Shown piece after piece: positions 25,634 through 38,200 of a DNA stretch of 64,000 bases. The position numbers were made by a program, and so were the translations under genes. This stretch comes from Vicia villosa (lineage: Eukaryota > Streptophyta > Magnoliopsida > Fabales > Fabaceae), in the NCBI RefSeq assembly GCF_029867415.1, contig NC_081181.1, positions 120,543,183 to 120,607,182 of the forward strand, read 5' to 3'. The first letter of the stretch is position 1. Each line of letters starts with the position of its first letter. The notes beneath the pieces are model-generated. The model made no database searches. It saw nothing but the letters and a program-made list of their open reading frames with translations, and was not told where the DNA came from.

Positions 25634-27500
25634 TGATCAGGTAGGAAGAGCTTTTGTTGCGACAAACTGTAAGGCTTCCTTCTATAAGGAAGCCTTTTAT
25701 GTGAGAGGTGCACACATATGCATATTAAATATATGGTCTTTAAACCCGTATCTCTTTCTTTTAATTAGTTGGTATTGGAAGTTACAATAATTGTTTCCCA
25801 ATAATCCTTCATTGTACATCATATATTTAATTACTTGAATATTATCATCATTACGTTTTTTTCACTTTAACTTAACATTATACCAAATATATTTATACCA
25901 TAATGATTAATTACATAATATTAACCATTAAACTTCTCAAACTAACCATCAGCTCTTCAAAATTCCAACAAGTTAGAACATAAAATAATAATATTCAAAA
26001 TTTAATCTCTTTCTTTCTTAATTTTAGTAATTATTATTAGTTATTATTATTAATTATTTAGCTAATTTATTTATTAAAAAAATAAATTAGCTTTCAATGG
26101 TAACCTACACACGATTTTATTTTTGTATGTATTTGTTTAAACATTAAAATATATCAAATCATAACTTATTATTTTTTAAATGGAAAGACATACTTAAAGT
26201 AAATTATTTCTTTCTCATTAATTATTATCCAATTTAATTAGTACATATAAACTTTACCGCGCTTCAATAGTAAATTCCATCTTATTAAATAAAATATAAA
26301 AAAATAATATACAATAATTATATCCATATATTTTATTTATTTGTGATACTCTTTAAAATATATCTAATATATTAACTATAATTACGAATACTTTTAAACT
26401 ACAATAAAAATGTAAGATGGTATGACAAATATGAACTTATTGATATAAAAATAATAATTAAAAAGAATCATAATTAAAAGTGATTTTATGAATTTATTTA
26501 AAAAGTATCCTGACGGGTACTGTCATGCAATCTATTATCTATTATAATATATAAAAACTAAAGTACCTGAAAATTGATAATGCCGTATTAGATTTTTTAT
26601 TTTATTGAATATTGTTATAATTATAGGAATGAAATAATTATTGTTATAAATATAGTTGTTCCAATGTTCAAATAAATAGGAATATATTTTATGTATTTAA
26701 TACAAAAAATTACACCTTTTAAATTGATTACAATATCAATCACCATTATTAGAAAATTAAATAATATTTATTGATTATTATTATTATTATTATTAATGTA
26801 TATCATCAAAACAATTCTTAGGAGTTAAAAATGAAATAAATTTCATTTACGTAATTTTTATTATCCTAAAGTTATATAAGTGGATTTATATATATTTTTA
26901 AAATTATGTTTAAAATATGTCAATAATTCATGAAGTTAAAGGCTAATGCCACAGACATACACGGGTAAATGACTATTTAATTATCATAGCTATTAAAACT
27001 CATGTTTTTAACTTTTCAACATAAAATCAATTTTTCGTTGCTCAATGCAATTAATCTATTATTAATATATAAAAGTACTAGTACTTGGAAATTCCAGTAA
27101 AAGCCTTCTGATAAATGAACTGAAACTCAGACTCTAATTTTTTGTTGATTATTTATTCTTCCTAATTCATTATTTTTTGGCTTCAAATTCAAATCTATAC
27201 GTTAAATGGTTAAACCCTAAAATTTAGTTCATTATTGAATGGATACGTTTTCTATGCGTTTGAAAAAATCAATTCCTCCACTACCCAAAGAAATAAATTA
27301 CTTGTGCCCTTTCAATTTTCTATGCGTTTCAAACTTTTAATTGTCACGGTATATATCACAACCAACAATGGCACACCAGTATTCACTTTCTCTTTTACAG
27401 GTTTGAAGTTTCTTCTCCATTTTTGTTTTCTATTAATTTGTACGATTTGGTATTTGCCAAGTGAAATCTGTTTTCTTCTTGCAGCTATTTAAGCATTCCC

Positions 27501-28095
27501 ATGGCCTGCCCTACCGATTCTGTGAAGGACATCGAAGGATTTGTGGAAGATTGCAGTTAGTTGTAAGCATATATGGTCTGTAACAAGTTCTTCCAACAAA
27601 GAACGTTTTAGTTGATTCAAAGGTGGTATTTTGTTCCCAAATTCTATTGTTTTTGTCTTACATGTTCTGCCTTATTACTAACAAATATTATTTCTGTTTT
27701 TTTAAGCATGATATGATTCAAGCAATTGTACCTACTTATTTGGTTTTCAAATTCAAGTCCGAACTATCAGCTGGAAGTTCTTATATCATGCAGAATTTCA
27801 AAGTTTCGAAAAACGAATTCTCTTTTAAGTCGACGAATCATTCTTACAAATTGGTTTTATGTGGATCAAATTCTGTTAAGAAATCAGACCTTCCTGACAT
27901 TCCTGCTTATTACCTTAACCTTCTTTGATTGGATGCCATAGTTGAAGGAATGTTTCAGTCTAATGTTTTGGTTGGTAAGTTAATTGTATTCTTTATGATA
28001 GATTTCTGAATTTTATGTAATATTATTTATTCCTTGAACATGTTTTGTTTTTTAGATATCCTTGGAGGTATTATTGAGATTTCTCAATCTCTAAT
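27501..28095 (+). pseudogene. RPA1-like / DUF223 gene fragment, monomer 8, split by Ogre
   Basis: B-type copy. N-terminal remnants read MACPTDSVKDIEGFVEDC and, in another frame, KHIWSVTSSSNKE, which is closer to the expected family sequence than subtype A. The middle exon contains the B-specific nonsense codon TGA at about 27926. The last exon is split by the Ogre element and resumes at 50894. Confidence 0.7.
28091..28095. other. Target-site duplication CTAAT (left)
   Basis: Matches 50889-50893; monomers 9-12 have a single CTAAT at the same unit position. Confidence 0.95.
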
Positions 28096-28771
28096 TGTCG
28101 CGGGGAAAAATCGTTTGTCTTTTTTTTTTGGGATGAGACACCTGATGCCTTCTTTGGGCTCGAGTGCTCAAAAAATGATTTTTCTTTTGTACGGACCAAA
28201 CTTTTTATTGTTTCCAAAAGAGGAAAAGGAAAAAAGTTGCAATAACCTTAAAAGTGGGGGAGAGATCTTGGGTAAGAGGGTTGGTTATACGAAGGGAAGG
28301 TATTAGCACCCAACGTATCTATAGTACTCTATAGGTTTCTTTGTTTTATTTATTCCATTCTTGAGAGGTTCTTGTGAAATAGGTGGGACCTAAGGTGTTT
28401 GTTTGATTATGCTCGCAAAGATCATCGCGATCCTCTGCATACATATCCCCTAGAGGGAATCAGAGCATCTGTAGCTCGGGGTCTACGGGTGCTAAGGTTT
28501 AAATGGTTTTTTTGTTTTGTTTTGCTCGCCAAGGATTGACCTTGTGCCTACGTATTCTCAAAGGGATGTTGAGAAAGTCAGAGCAATCGTAGTTCCCACT
28601 TATGCTAGTGGAAGCAAAGGAAAATAGACAAATGTCGTCTAAATGCTAGATGTATCTAATCTATATCATCACATACATCTGTTTGTTTTTTGTTTGAAAA
28701 ATCTTTTCATTATAAGCCCGGGGCCATGCCACTTAGGGTGCTTAGAATGATAAAGATGTTTTTGTTGTTTA

Positions 28772-29003
28772 ACCAGCCTTGTGGCAAAAACTTTCAATGA
28801 AGTCAGCCTTGTGACAAAAAGTTTTGATTAATCAGCCAGCCTCGTGGCAAAAGTTTCAATGAAGTCAGCCTTGTGACAAAAACTTTGATTAATCATCCAG
28901 TACGGTGGTAAAACAGTTTGATTGATTAGCCAGCCTTGTGGCAAAAAGAAATTTGATTGATTAGCCAGCCTTGTGGCAAAAAAGTTTGATTGATTGATTG
29001 TTT
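28772..29003. repeat. Subrepeats in Ogre LTR around CAGCCTTGTGGCAAAAA
   Basis: About seven imperfect units of ~30-35 bp alternating GTGGCAAAA and GTGACAAAA forms. The equivalent array in the other LTR is at 46432-46663 and differs at about one base. Confidence 0.85.
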
Positions 29004-29095
29004 GTGATGATATATAAGAGATACTCCTAGCATAGAGATGAAAGATGTCTAATCTCCTAGGGTTTTTTGATTTGGATATTGGGGATGCTTATAAG

Positions 29096-29380
29096 AAGCC
29101 CGTGGGTCCTTGTACGAAGCCCAAGAGGAGGCTATCCGAGGGTCCTTTCATTGTAAGCCCAAGAGGAGGCTATGGGAGGGACAATCCAGGGTCCTTGCAT
29201 TGTAAGCCCAAGAGGAGGCTATGGGAGGGTCACTCGTTTGTACAAAGCCCAAGGGGAGGCATGGTATAGTTGGTCTGAGCTCTTAGAGCGATTTCACCGG
29301 GAAACCATACTCTATGTCCTAACCTAAACTAGTGGAGATTCTTTGCACGAAGCCCAATAGGAGGCTATGGGGAACCTAGT
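29096..29380. repeat. Subrepeats in Ogre LTR around AAGCCCAAGAGGAGGCTATG
   Basis: Five units carrying the core AAGCCCAAGAGGAGGCTAT, three of them adjacent with GGGTCCTTGCATTGT linkers; mirrored at 46756-47040 in the other LTR. Confidence 0.85.
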
Positions 29381-29546
29381 GTTGTACTAAGTTGAACAAG
29401 CACACATATCACATATATGAACAAACATGAACAAGTATTAACAAACATGAACAGGTATGAACAATTATATATATATGACAAAGTGTGTGTATATAATGGA
29501 GTTTATGAAGGAAATATACCTGTAAGCATGATCCATTTGTATACAC

Positions 29547-30175
29547 AGGGGCTCGGGACTCACACTCGGGGAAAGGTCCGCTTGAGTTTATTCAAAGCTA
29601 TGTAAACAGGTATTTACAAAGGGGCTTGGGACTTATACCTACATGGAGGCCCATGGTTTTTTTGGGAAGATTTAAAGAAAAACCTTCATTTATGATTTGT
29701 TATTCAAAGTTAAAAATCAGATTGATCGAGATATGTACAAAACGGTGTGTGTACAATGAAATACCTAATTTCATGTACAGGAATGGGTATGTACAAAAGG
29801 GCTTTGGGACTTATACCTACGTGGAGGCCCGTGTTTTATTTACAAAACATGGTTGATTGTTTTATTAACAGAGCGCGAGGTTTCGCTTTTGAAAAACTGT
29901 TTGAAAGTTTGTTTTGAAAGAAGTTTATTCTGTTGGAAGAAAAACTGTACAAAAAGAAAAGAAATGGGACTTACACTCTCTAATATTCGAGAGGCCCCTG
30001 TTTTATTTTCATAAAACAGGGTGGGTAGTTTTGAAAAAAAGATGTGAGATTTATTGTTTTAAAAACAGTTTGAAAAGTATTGTTTTGAAAAAGTTTTCTG
30101 TACAAAGAAAAACTGTAAAAGGAAAAAAAAGAGTGGGTCTTATACTCTCTAATATTCGAGAGGCCCCACATCGTT
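29547..30175. repeat. Spaced long subrepeats in Ogre LTR
   Basis: Four blocks ending in GGAGGCCC or GAGAGGCCC, each preceded by GGGACTTATACCTAC-like or CTCTCTAATATTCGAGAGG sequence at roughly 170-bp spacing; mirrored at 47207-47835. Confidence 0.65.
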
Positions 30176-30610
30176 TTGAGAATCAATTGATCAATTAAAA
30201 AGATTTAATCAATAGTTTCAAAAAGAAATGGTTTATGGTTTTGAAAAGAATGATCGTTTGTTTTAAAACGGTTTGAATTTGAAAGAAATCAAATTAATTA
30301 AGATAAACACAAAGATTACACTTAATTAACACCTAAATGATTAGGGTTTGATCACAAAATATTTACAAGTGATTATGTTAAAAAAAAACAAATGAAAAAT
30401 AATATTTTAAAGTATTTAAAACACTTAAAAATAAGTCATTTTAAACCTATTTAAAAATGTATCAAATAAATATTTTTTGATGATTTTTTTTGGTATTCAT
30501 AAAATATGTATATTAAACAAAGAGTATGCAAAAAATGAAGTTAAAATGAGTTAATTTGCTATGTTAATTAATTAAGTGAAGTTGTTAAGAAAATGAATGA
30601 GAAAAGTGGC

Positions 30611-30702
30611 AAAAAATAAGCTTTTGGTCCTGCCAGGGTTTGAACCCACGCCCTCTCTCTCACCAGCCAAAACACACAACCAACTGAGCCACGCTTGTGG
30701 CT
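30611..30702 (-). other. tRNA-like / pol III promoter-like segment in the 3' LTR
   Basis: Same cassette as at 48271-48362: A box at 30680-30691, B box at 30636-30646 and T6 at 30611-30616, all on the minus strand. Confidence 0.55.
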
Positions 30703-33228
30703 TGTTAATAACACGCATCAAACTGATTATATTTTAAAACTTGGATTTGAAATTTCTGAAACAAAAATGGCGCCAAGAACACACCTTCAACTGATTTTTG
30801 AAAATCTTTGAAACTGGATTGTTTTGATCAAGTAGATAGTCTATCTTGCTCGGTTTTGGACGAGGAACACAATGGTACCAATTAATTGCATTTATTTTCA
30901 CTCTAAGATCATTGGTTTTCTGATGAACACGAAGAACCCTAATCTTATGATTCAATCTGAAATTGTGTATAATTGATGAATTGTGAAATTGATTGAGGGC
31001 TATTGATCAGTGATAGTGCAGAAACAAGATAGCAACTCAATTTTTCATTTATGATGCATGTATGTATGAGTTTGAAGTTCATAGCACTTACCTTCAAAAA
31101 CGGCCAAGCTGGGATTCGAATTCTGCAATAGAGGTGTTACAGAAGTTGTTTGATGATCTGGATAGCTTCAATGGACCATATGGAAGGTGTCTGGATGCTT
31201 GGAGTGGATTGAAAACATCTGGATCAGTTGGTGGAACCCGATCTGCAGTTGCTTCAAGTATGAATCGAGCTTGGTGATTCTGAAGTTTTTGATTGATGAT
31301 GAGTGTTGGGATAGTTCATATATGATATATATGAGGTGTTGGAAGTGTTAGTTTGGACAGATATAGCTTGGTATGGATTTTGGCATGATAAGGTTCAATA
31401 TATGCAAATATGGAAGTGAGGTAGTGATTTTGAGTTTTGAGGTGTTTTTGGGTGTATGAGTGATTCAAACACATCCCATATGGTGTTTATGGTTTGCTAG
31501 AATCATCACTTTGGCCATAGCTTCAAGGATTTGGAGGTTGAGTTTTCTACCTCTTTGAAAACTATGAAACTTGCAATTCAAGAAAGAAGAGAGAAAACCT
31601 ATAATTGTGAGGTTTTGGTGTGAATTTCAATGTGGTAAGGACCTCTATTTATAGGCCAAGGTTTCTGAATACAAAGCTTTGCAAGTTGCTTCAAGAAGTG
31701 ATGATTTGGCTTAAGAGATAAAATGGAATCTTTCACATTAAATGCAAATGGTTAAAGTAACTAAACCATGGTTATTTTGGCCAAGCTTCTTATCTCTTTC
31801 CTATCTGATCTTAAACCAGAAAATATCTCTCAATCATTGCTTTGGTGTGTCATCACTTGAATTATAGGTCATGTAGTCTTGAAACTTAGTGAAAAATGGT
31901 GAAAATTCAAGTGAAAATGATCACTAATGTCAAAATTCAAAACCATAGCTACCCTCCATATTTTTTCATGCTCTTGGACATTTTGGAAAGCTCATATTAC
32001 ATACTTCAAAACCCTAGTTGGAAGTTTCTTCAAGACCTTTAAGGAAATGGGTGAAAAAGATCCATGAACTTTGAAGAAAATGAGATTTCAAGTGAAGTTT
32101 TCAAAAAGTACCAACTTTGAAGCACCATATCTCTTAAATGGTTGATCTTATGGAAAAAATTTATATGTGTCAAAGTTGTTTATTGGATCAAAATCTACAA
32201 CTTTCATGTTGGAAGTTTTTTTCAGTTTGTAGGTGAAATTTTGAGTTATTCCCTTCCAAAGTTTGGAAAAAACCATTGAAAAACACTTAGAAATTTTTCT
32301 AAGTATGAAAAGTCAAACTTTTGACTTTTGATTCTTGATTGATTTTCTTGATTTTCCTTGATCAAATGACTTCTCATATCATATATTGATGATTCAAAAC
32401 TTCAAAAGTCATGGTTGACCAAAATTCCCCAAAAGTCAATGGTGATCTTGTACAGTTGACTTTTTCAGACGAATCGCGTTTCTGGAGATTTCAAGTGAAA
32501 CAAGCTATCCTCATCAAATGAATAGTATGAATGGATCATATTGAGGTATTAGAGGATATTGAACCATGATTTGAGTTGTGGCACCATGTCCTGATTAAAA
32601 AGTCAGTTGCTCAGTGAATTAGGTCAAAAACCCTAATTGTCGACCTGATGAAATTGATGCCTGTAGGTCTTGAATTGAGATGTAATTTCCATTGTATATT
32701 GTCATAGGGATTATTTGAGGATGATTGAAACCTTTGATTGACTTCCTGGGGGTTTTTAGGGTTTCCAAAATGTGATCCCCGATTTCAGTCCCTGATAGTT
32801 CAAAACCCTGATCTGAGGATTTGTCTGATCAATCTTTGTATAGGAGATATTCTGAGCCAATGGATTAGGTCAAAATGATGCACTTGGGGTCTTGAGGTCA
32901 TGTCCCAAGTCATTAGGTCAAATCCCGAGCAAAAGTCAGGAGTATGCTGTCTTCAGTCAAAACCCTAATTCAGTCGATTCAAAGCTGTTGAGTTTGTTGA
33001 AGTGAATCTCTGAGGACCAAATGTTGATTGTTGATGAAGATAGTTCATTTGAGATGAAGGGAGAACAAAACCCTAATTGATTGTTACTTGTACTGATGAG
33101 TGGTTTCTTGATTAAACCCTGCTGAGTCACAAGTAGCAAACACAAGCTATGCAATTTGTTAGAGATGCAAATGATGCATATGCAAATGATATGAGGTGGT
33201 ATCTTAGGTCAAAAATTGGGGTATGACA

Positions 33229-33242
33229 GATGCCCCTATTTA
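33229..33242 (-). other. Ogre polypurine tract region
   Basis: Minus strand TAAATAGGGGCATC abuts the 3' LTR (TGTCATACCCC), in the place expected for the plus-strand primer. Confidence 0.7.
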
Positions 33243-33520
33243 AGTTTCTTCAACCTGAGATATGAAGATTGAAAATCTTCGTTTTGATAGGGTGGAAGAG
33301 ACTTAAATATCAGAAGACGCGAATTTTGGACCTAAGATACCAAAATTGCGAATGATGCAAGGATATCTCTACCGAGGGAATATCAAGAACTGACTCCGCT
33401 GGGGAAAAGAGATTGGGAAGGATGTCTCAATCCGTTTTAGGAAGAGAATCCGTTTTTCGGGAAAGCAAGTGTATGCTTCACCGGGGAATGATAGCTTTGT
33501 AAGAAAAGCTTACCTATCGG

Positions 33521-33790
33521 CATTATCGACTATCAGCATGGGGATAGACTTGTTTAATAATGCGAAGGTGAAAAGGTATGAAACTGTGTTACCGACTACC
33601 AGCATGGTGATAGACTTGACAAGGTAAAAGAGTTTCAATGTTTGGTTAATATTACCGACTATCAGCCTTGTGATAGACATGTTTAATAATATAACCAGAA
33701 CAAAAGGTTACCGACTACCAGCCTTGTGATAGCGGTTTTGAAGACATGATCAATCATCAGCCAAGTGATAAAATGATCCTGGAGACTTTG
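33521..33790. repeat. Minisatellite, ~60-bp units around ACCGACTAYCAGC
   Basis: Four to five imperfect units each carrying CCGACTATCAGC followed by ATGGTGATAGAC or CTTGTGATAGAC. The CAGCCTTGTG core is also the core of a subrepeat in the LTR (28772-29003). Confidence 0.8.
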
Positions 33791-34200
33791 TTAGGGAAAT
33801 TACTGGTTATTCAGCCTTGTGAACAGTAATAAGACCCTGATTGTCAAATGGTCTTCATGATTGATTTCCTAGAGAGGAAAAAGCTTTTGAAAGAGACATA
33901 AGCTGCTCAGATGATGAGGCCATTGCTTATTGTCTGTTTTTCACGACTCTGTTTGAGGAATCGGAATTTGAATCTCTGGTAAAGACAAGGTTCTAACCAA
34001 GAATGAATTGGAAAGAGACAGTCAAACAAGACTTTGTACCCATGAGGAATGAACTCAACTGGGTATTTTCTCCTTTGTTTTGAGAGGAGAAACTAAAGCA
34101 ACCTTCTTCCACGAGGAATGATCTCAGTGGGGAACTGGAGAAACAAAATGTTCTTTCTGCTTATGGGTGACAATCTATTGGAGAGATGACACGCCCATAT

Positions 34201-34243
34201 TTGTTTCTTTTTCTTTTTTTTTTTTTTCTTTTTTTTTTTTTTT
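34201..34243. repeat. Pyrimidine (T/C) run
   Basis: About 43 bases of T broken by single C residues; on the element strand it is an A-rich purine tract inside the 3' untranslated region. Confidence 0.9.
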
Positions 34244-34510
34244 GAGGATAAATATATCCTAAACAAGTGATTTTAAAGCAAACATTGAAAAATGCAAGAA
34301 TGCATAAATGATGCAAATATGTATGAATGATGAATGCCATGAACGTAGCATGCATGCTGACGAGACTGACAGACAAAAGAGTATATACTGGAGAGGGACC
34401 GACGTCGCAATACAACCAGATACTTGGCAAATGTTCTTCAACACGGTGTAGATAACACGGGTGATGAATGGTGTTGCGTGTTTTAAACTTCTCTGGGGAA
34501 GATAAGCATT

Positions 34511-34624
34511 TTTACTGGGATGGAAGAGCTTCTTCACTGGAGATGGAAAATCTTCGTCACTGGGGATAAAAGACCTTCTTTACTGGGGATAGAAGAGCTT
34601 CTTCACTGGGGATAGAAGAGCTTT
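34511..34624. repeat. Minisatellite, ~27-bp units around TTCACTGGGGATAGAAGAGC
   Basis: Five adjacent imperfect units; the last two are almost identical. Confidence 0.85.
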
Positions 34625-35080
34625 TCCTATCATAATCTTTGATTCATCCTATGGAGATAGCTGTTGATGTTCCTTCGGTTGTTCACCACTCAAAGGAAAG
34701 TTTCGCTTTTATTTTGAAAAAGAAAAGTAAATTCATTTAAAACTTTTTTTCTTTTTTTCAAAAGTGAATAACACAATTAAAGCGTCATTTTGCAAGCTGA
34801 AAGAAATTAAAGATTGTAAACAAATGGGCACAAGGCTCAAATTTATTTAATAAGATGGAAATCAGCTAAAGGCGTGATTCCATAGAGTATTTACAAAAGT
34901 TGGAAATGGTAATTATGCGGAAAAGGCTACATTGAAAGCAATAACCACTATTCCCTCTAATAACTTTGAGTTCCAACTGTGCTTGTCGCTTCAGATTGGT
35001 GATGATTTGATTGAAGATCCTTTGATGAAAAGACTCTTCAGGTGACGAAGCACGGACTGATGCAGTTACTTTGTCATAAA

Positions 35081-35246
35081 TCCCTAATTTTTGCCTAGAT
35101 TGCCCTTTCAGGTTTTCAATCTACCAGGATGAATTTTTTCTGTTTATTGTCTCTAATTTTTGCCTGGACCGCCCTTTAGGGTTTTCAGTCCACCGAGACG
35201 CTCATTTTTGCCTAAGTCGCCCTTTGCGGGTTTTCAACTTACCGAG
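35081..35246. repeat. Minisatellite around TTTTTGCCTAGA...GGTTTTCA
   Basis: Three imperfect units of about 50-70 bp, each with TTTTTGCCT, a CGCCCTTT-like core, GGGTTTTCA and a CTACC/CCACC end, just after the pol stop. Confidence 0.8.
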
Positions 35247-35263
35247 CTGTTCTTTTGTATTTT

Positions 35264-38200
35264 TTAGACAAAGTATTTCTTGACTGCATCAGCATTCACA
35301 GGATATGGGAGTTCATCACCATCCATGGTTGCAAGAGTCATGGCGCCGCCAGAAAATGTTCTTTTGACAACGTACGGGCCTTCGTAATTAGGAGACCATT
35401 TGCCCCTAGAATCTGGTTGAAAAGACAAGATCTTTTTAAGCACGAGGTCGCCTTCTCGAAATTCACGAGGTCGAACCTTTTTGTTGAAGGCTTGTTTCAT
35501 CCTTGCTTGGTATAACTGTCCATGGCATAGAGCAGTCATACGTTTTTCTTCGATTAAGTTCAACTGATCGTATCTGTTTTGACACCATTCAGCCTCTGAT
35601 AACTTAGTCTCCATGAGGACTCTCATTGATGGGATTTCAACTTCTACGGGGAGCACAGCTTCCATGCCGTATACTAGAGAAAAAGGGGTTGCCCCAGTTG
35701 AAGTACGCACTGAAGTACGGTATCCATGTAAAGCAAATGGCAGCATTTCATGCCAGTCTTTGTAAGTGACGACCATTTTCTGGACGATCTTCTTAATGTT
35801 CTTGTTAGCAGCTTCAACAGCGCCGTTCATTTTTGGTCTGTAAGGAGAAGAGTTATGATGCTCAATCTTGAATTCCTCACACAATTCTTTCATCATTTTG
35901 TTGTTCAAGTTTGAACCATTGTCAGTAATGATCTTGCTGGGAATACCATATCGGCAAATGATGTTGTTCTTGATAAACCTCACAACCACTTTTCTTGTAA
36001 CATTGGCGTAAGATGCTGCTTCGACCCATTTGGTGAAGTAATCAATTGCTACCAAGATGAAACGATGACCGTTTGAAGCTTTTGGTTCGATCATTCCAAT
36101 CATGTCGATACCCCACATGGAGAAAGGCCACGGAGATGAGAGAACGTTGAGTAGAGTCGGTGGCACATGGATCTTATCTGCGTAGATCTGGCACTTGTGA
36201 CATCTCTTCACGTGTTTATAACAATCAGATTCCATTGTCAACCAATAGTAACCTGCTCTTAAGATCTTTTTGGACATTGCATGCCCATTTGAATGAGTTC
36301 CAAAGGACCCTTCATGCACTTCATGCATTAACATGTCTGCTTCGTGTCTATCCACGCATCTGAGCAAAACCATGTCGAAATTTCTTTTGTATAGCACATC
36401 TCCGTTCAGGAAGAAACTGCCAGAAAGTCTCCTTAGAGTTTTCTTATCTTTTTTTGATGCCCCAAGCGGGTACTCTTGAGTTTGAAGGAAGCGTTTGATA
36501 TCGTGGAACCACGGTTTATCATCGATGACTGCTTCGGTTGCAAATACATAGGCTGGCCTTTCAAGGCGCGTAATTCTGACTGTAGGCATATCATTCCAAT
36601 GATTGACTTTGAACATGGAAGATAGAGTGGCCAAGGCGTCTGCCATTCGATTCTGATCTCGAGGTATATGATGCAATTCAACCTTGTTGAAGAAAGTCAA
36701 CAGACGTCTTGCATAATCTCTGTAAGGAATCAGGCCAGGGTGGTAAGTTTCCCATTTGTCTTTGATTTGGTTGATCACGAGGGCTGAATCTCCATATATG
36801 TCGAGGATCTTGATCCTTAAGTCAATGGCTCCTTCGAGACCCATGATACAAGCTTCATATTCTGCGATGTTGTTGGTGCACTCAAATAGCAATCTGGCGG
36901 AGAACGGGATATGAGTACCCTTGGGAGTGATGATGATTGCCCCAATTCCATTGCCAAAAGCGTTTACTGCTCCATCAAAAATTAGGCCCCATCTTGATCC
37001 GGGTTCAGGACCTTCTTCAGGTAACGGTTCGTCACAATCTTTCATCTTCAAGTACAAGACATCTTCGTCAGGAAAGTCAAACTTGAGAGATTGATATTCA
37101 TTAATTGGTTGATGCGCCAAATGATCGGCGAGAATGCTTCCTTTAACCGCTTTTTGAGCACGGTACTCAATGTCATATTCCGATAACAGCATTTGCCATC
37201 GGGCAATCCTTCCTGTTAAGGCAGGCTTTTCAAAGACATACTTGATCGGATCCATTTTGGAGATTAACCAAGTAGTATTGTTGATCATGTATTGGCGGAG
37301 ACCTTTTGAAGCCCAAGCCAAAGCACAACATGTTTTTTCGAGCATGGAGTAACGAGACTCACAATCTGTGAATTTCTTACTCAGGTAATAGATGGCATGC
37401 TCCTTCTTACCAGTTTCATCTTGTTGTCCAAGCATACAACCCATGGATTCTTCTAACACAGTAAGGTACATGATTAGTGGTCTTCCTTCAACTGGAGGAA
37501 TCAATATTGGTGGTTCTAACAGGTATTCTTTGATACTGTCGAACGCTTTCTGGCAATCTTCAGTCCATACAACCCCTTGATCTTTGCGGAGAAGCTTGAA
37601 AATTGGCCCACAAGTAGCAGTCATTTGAGAGATAAATCTGGAGATATAGTTCAATCGTCCGAGAAATCCTCTTACTTGCTTTTCAGTTTTTGGTGCAGGC
37701 ATCTCTTGAATAGCTCTGACTTTGTCGGGATCTACTTCAATACCTCTTTGGCTGACAATGAACCCCAAGAGTTTTCCAGATCTAACCCCAAAAGTACATT
37801 TGTTAGGATTCAAGCGAAGCTGATATTTCCTTAATCGTTGAAACAACTTCAAAAGGTATTCAATGTGTTCTTCTTCTGTGCTGGACTTGGCTATCATGTC
37901 GTCCACATAAACTTCTATTTCTTTATGCATCATGTCATGAAAGAGAGTAGTCATTGCCCTTTGGTAAGTTGCGCCTGCATTCTTCAATCCAAATGGCATC
38001 ACTTTGTAGCAAAAGGTACCCAATGGGGTGATGAAAGATGTCTTCTCCATGTCTTCAGGAGCCATCTTAATCTGATTATAACCGGAAAATCCGTCCATGA
38101 AGGAGAAGACGTTGAACTTAGCGGTGTTATCAACCAGCATGTCAATATGTGGTAATGGAAAGTCATCTTTTGGACTGGCTTTGTTCAAGTCACGGTAGTC

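Larger units (their letters stand above)
25541..26001. repeat. Tandem-repeat monomer 7, right part
   Basis: Continuation of monomer 7 after the retrotransposon; its first five bases (CAAAT) are the target-site duplicate. This part is B-like: it lacks the 45-bp duplication of subtype A and carries the ~42-bp segment around 25928-25970 that subtype A lacks. Confidence 0.92.
26002..28095. repeat. Tandem-repeat monomer 8, left part (subtype B)
   Basis: B-type monomer with extra segments relative to A, for example around 26604-26636 and 27323-27352. It is split at 28095/28096 by the Ogre retrotransposon and resumes at 50889. Confidence 0.93.
28096..33228 (-). repeat. Ogre left LTR (3' LTR in element orientation)
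   Basis: 5133 bp, from TGTCGCGGGG to GGGTATGACA on the plus strand. It contains internal subrepeats: AGCCTTGTGGCAAAA units (28772-29003), AAGCCCAAGAGGAGGC units (29096-29380) and four spaced blocks with GGGACTTATACCTAC or ACTCTCTAATATTCGAGAGG (29547-30175). A TATA box (31643-31653) and a tRNA-like cassette (30611-30702) lie on the minus strand. Confidence 0.96.
33243..35263 (-). other. Ogre 3' untranslated region with minisatellites
   Basis: Two kilobases between the pol stop and the purine tract without a convincing reading frame. It holds three separate short tandem arrays (33521-33790, 34511-34624, 35081-35246) and a long pyrimidine run at 34201-34243. Variable repeat-rich 3' regions are known for Ogre and have seeded legume satellites. 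Confidence 0.8.

Noticed and set aside
28034..28306. A 90-codon plus-strand frame crossing the satellite/Ogre junction as a chimeric gene
   Set aside because: It starts in the pseudogene intron and runs into LTR sequence opposite to the element's transcription; no domain is seen.
30611..30702. A functional tRNA gene in the Ogre LTR
   Set aside because: A and B boxes fit, but the flanks do not pair into an acceptor stem and the T-arm is imperfect; kept only as a tRNA-like segment.
34161..34537. Overlapping 89- and 92-codon frames in the Ogre 3' region as an extra gene
   Set aside because: Low-complexity content caused by the pyrimidine run and minisatellites; no domain or conserved signal.
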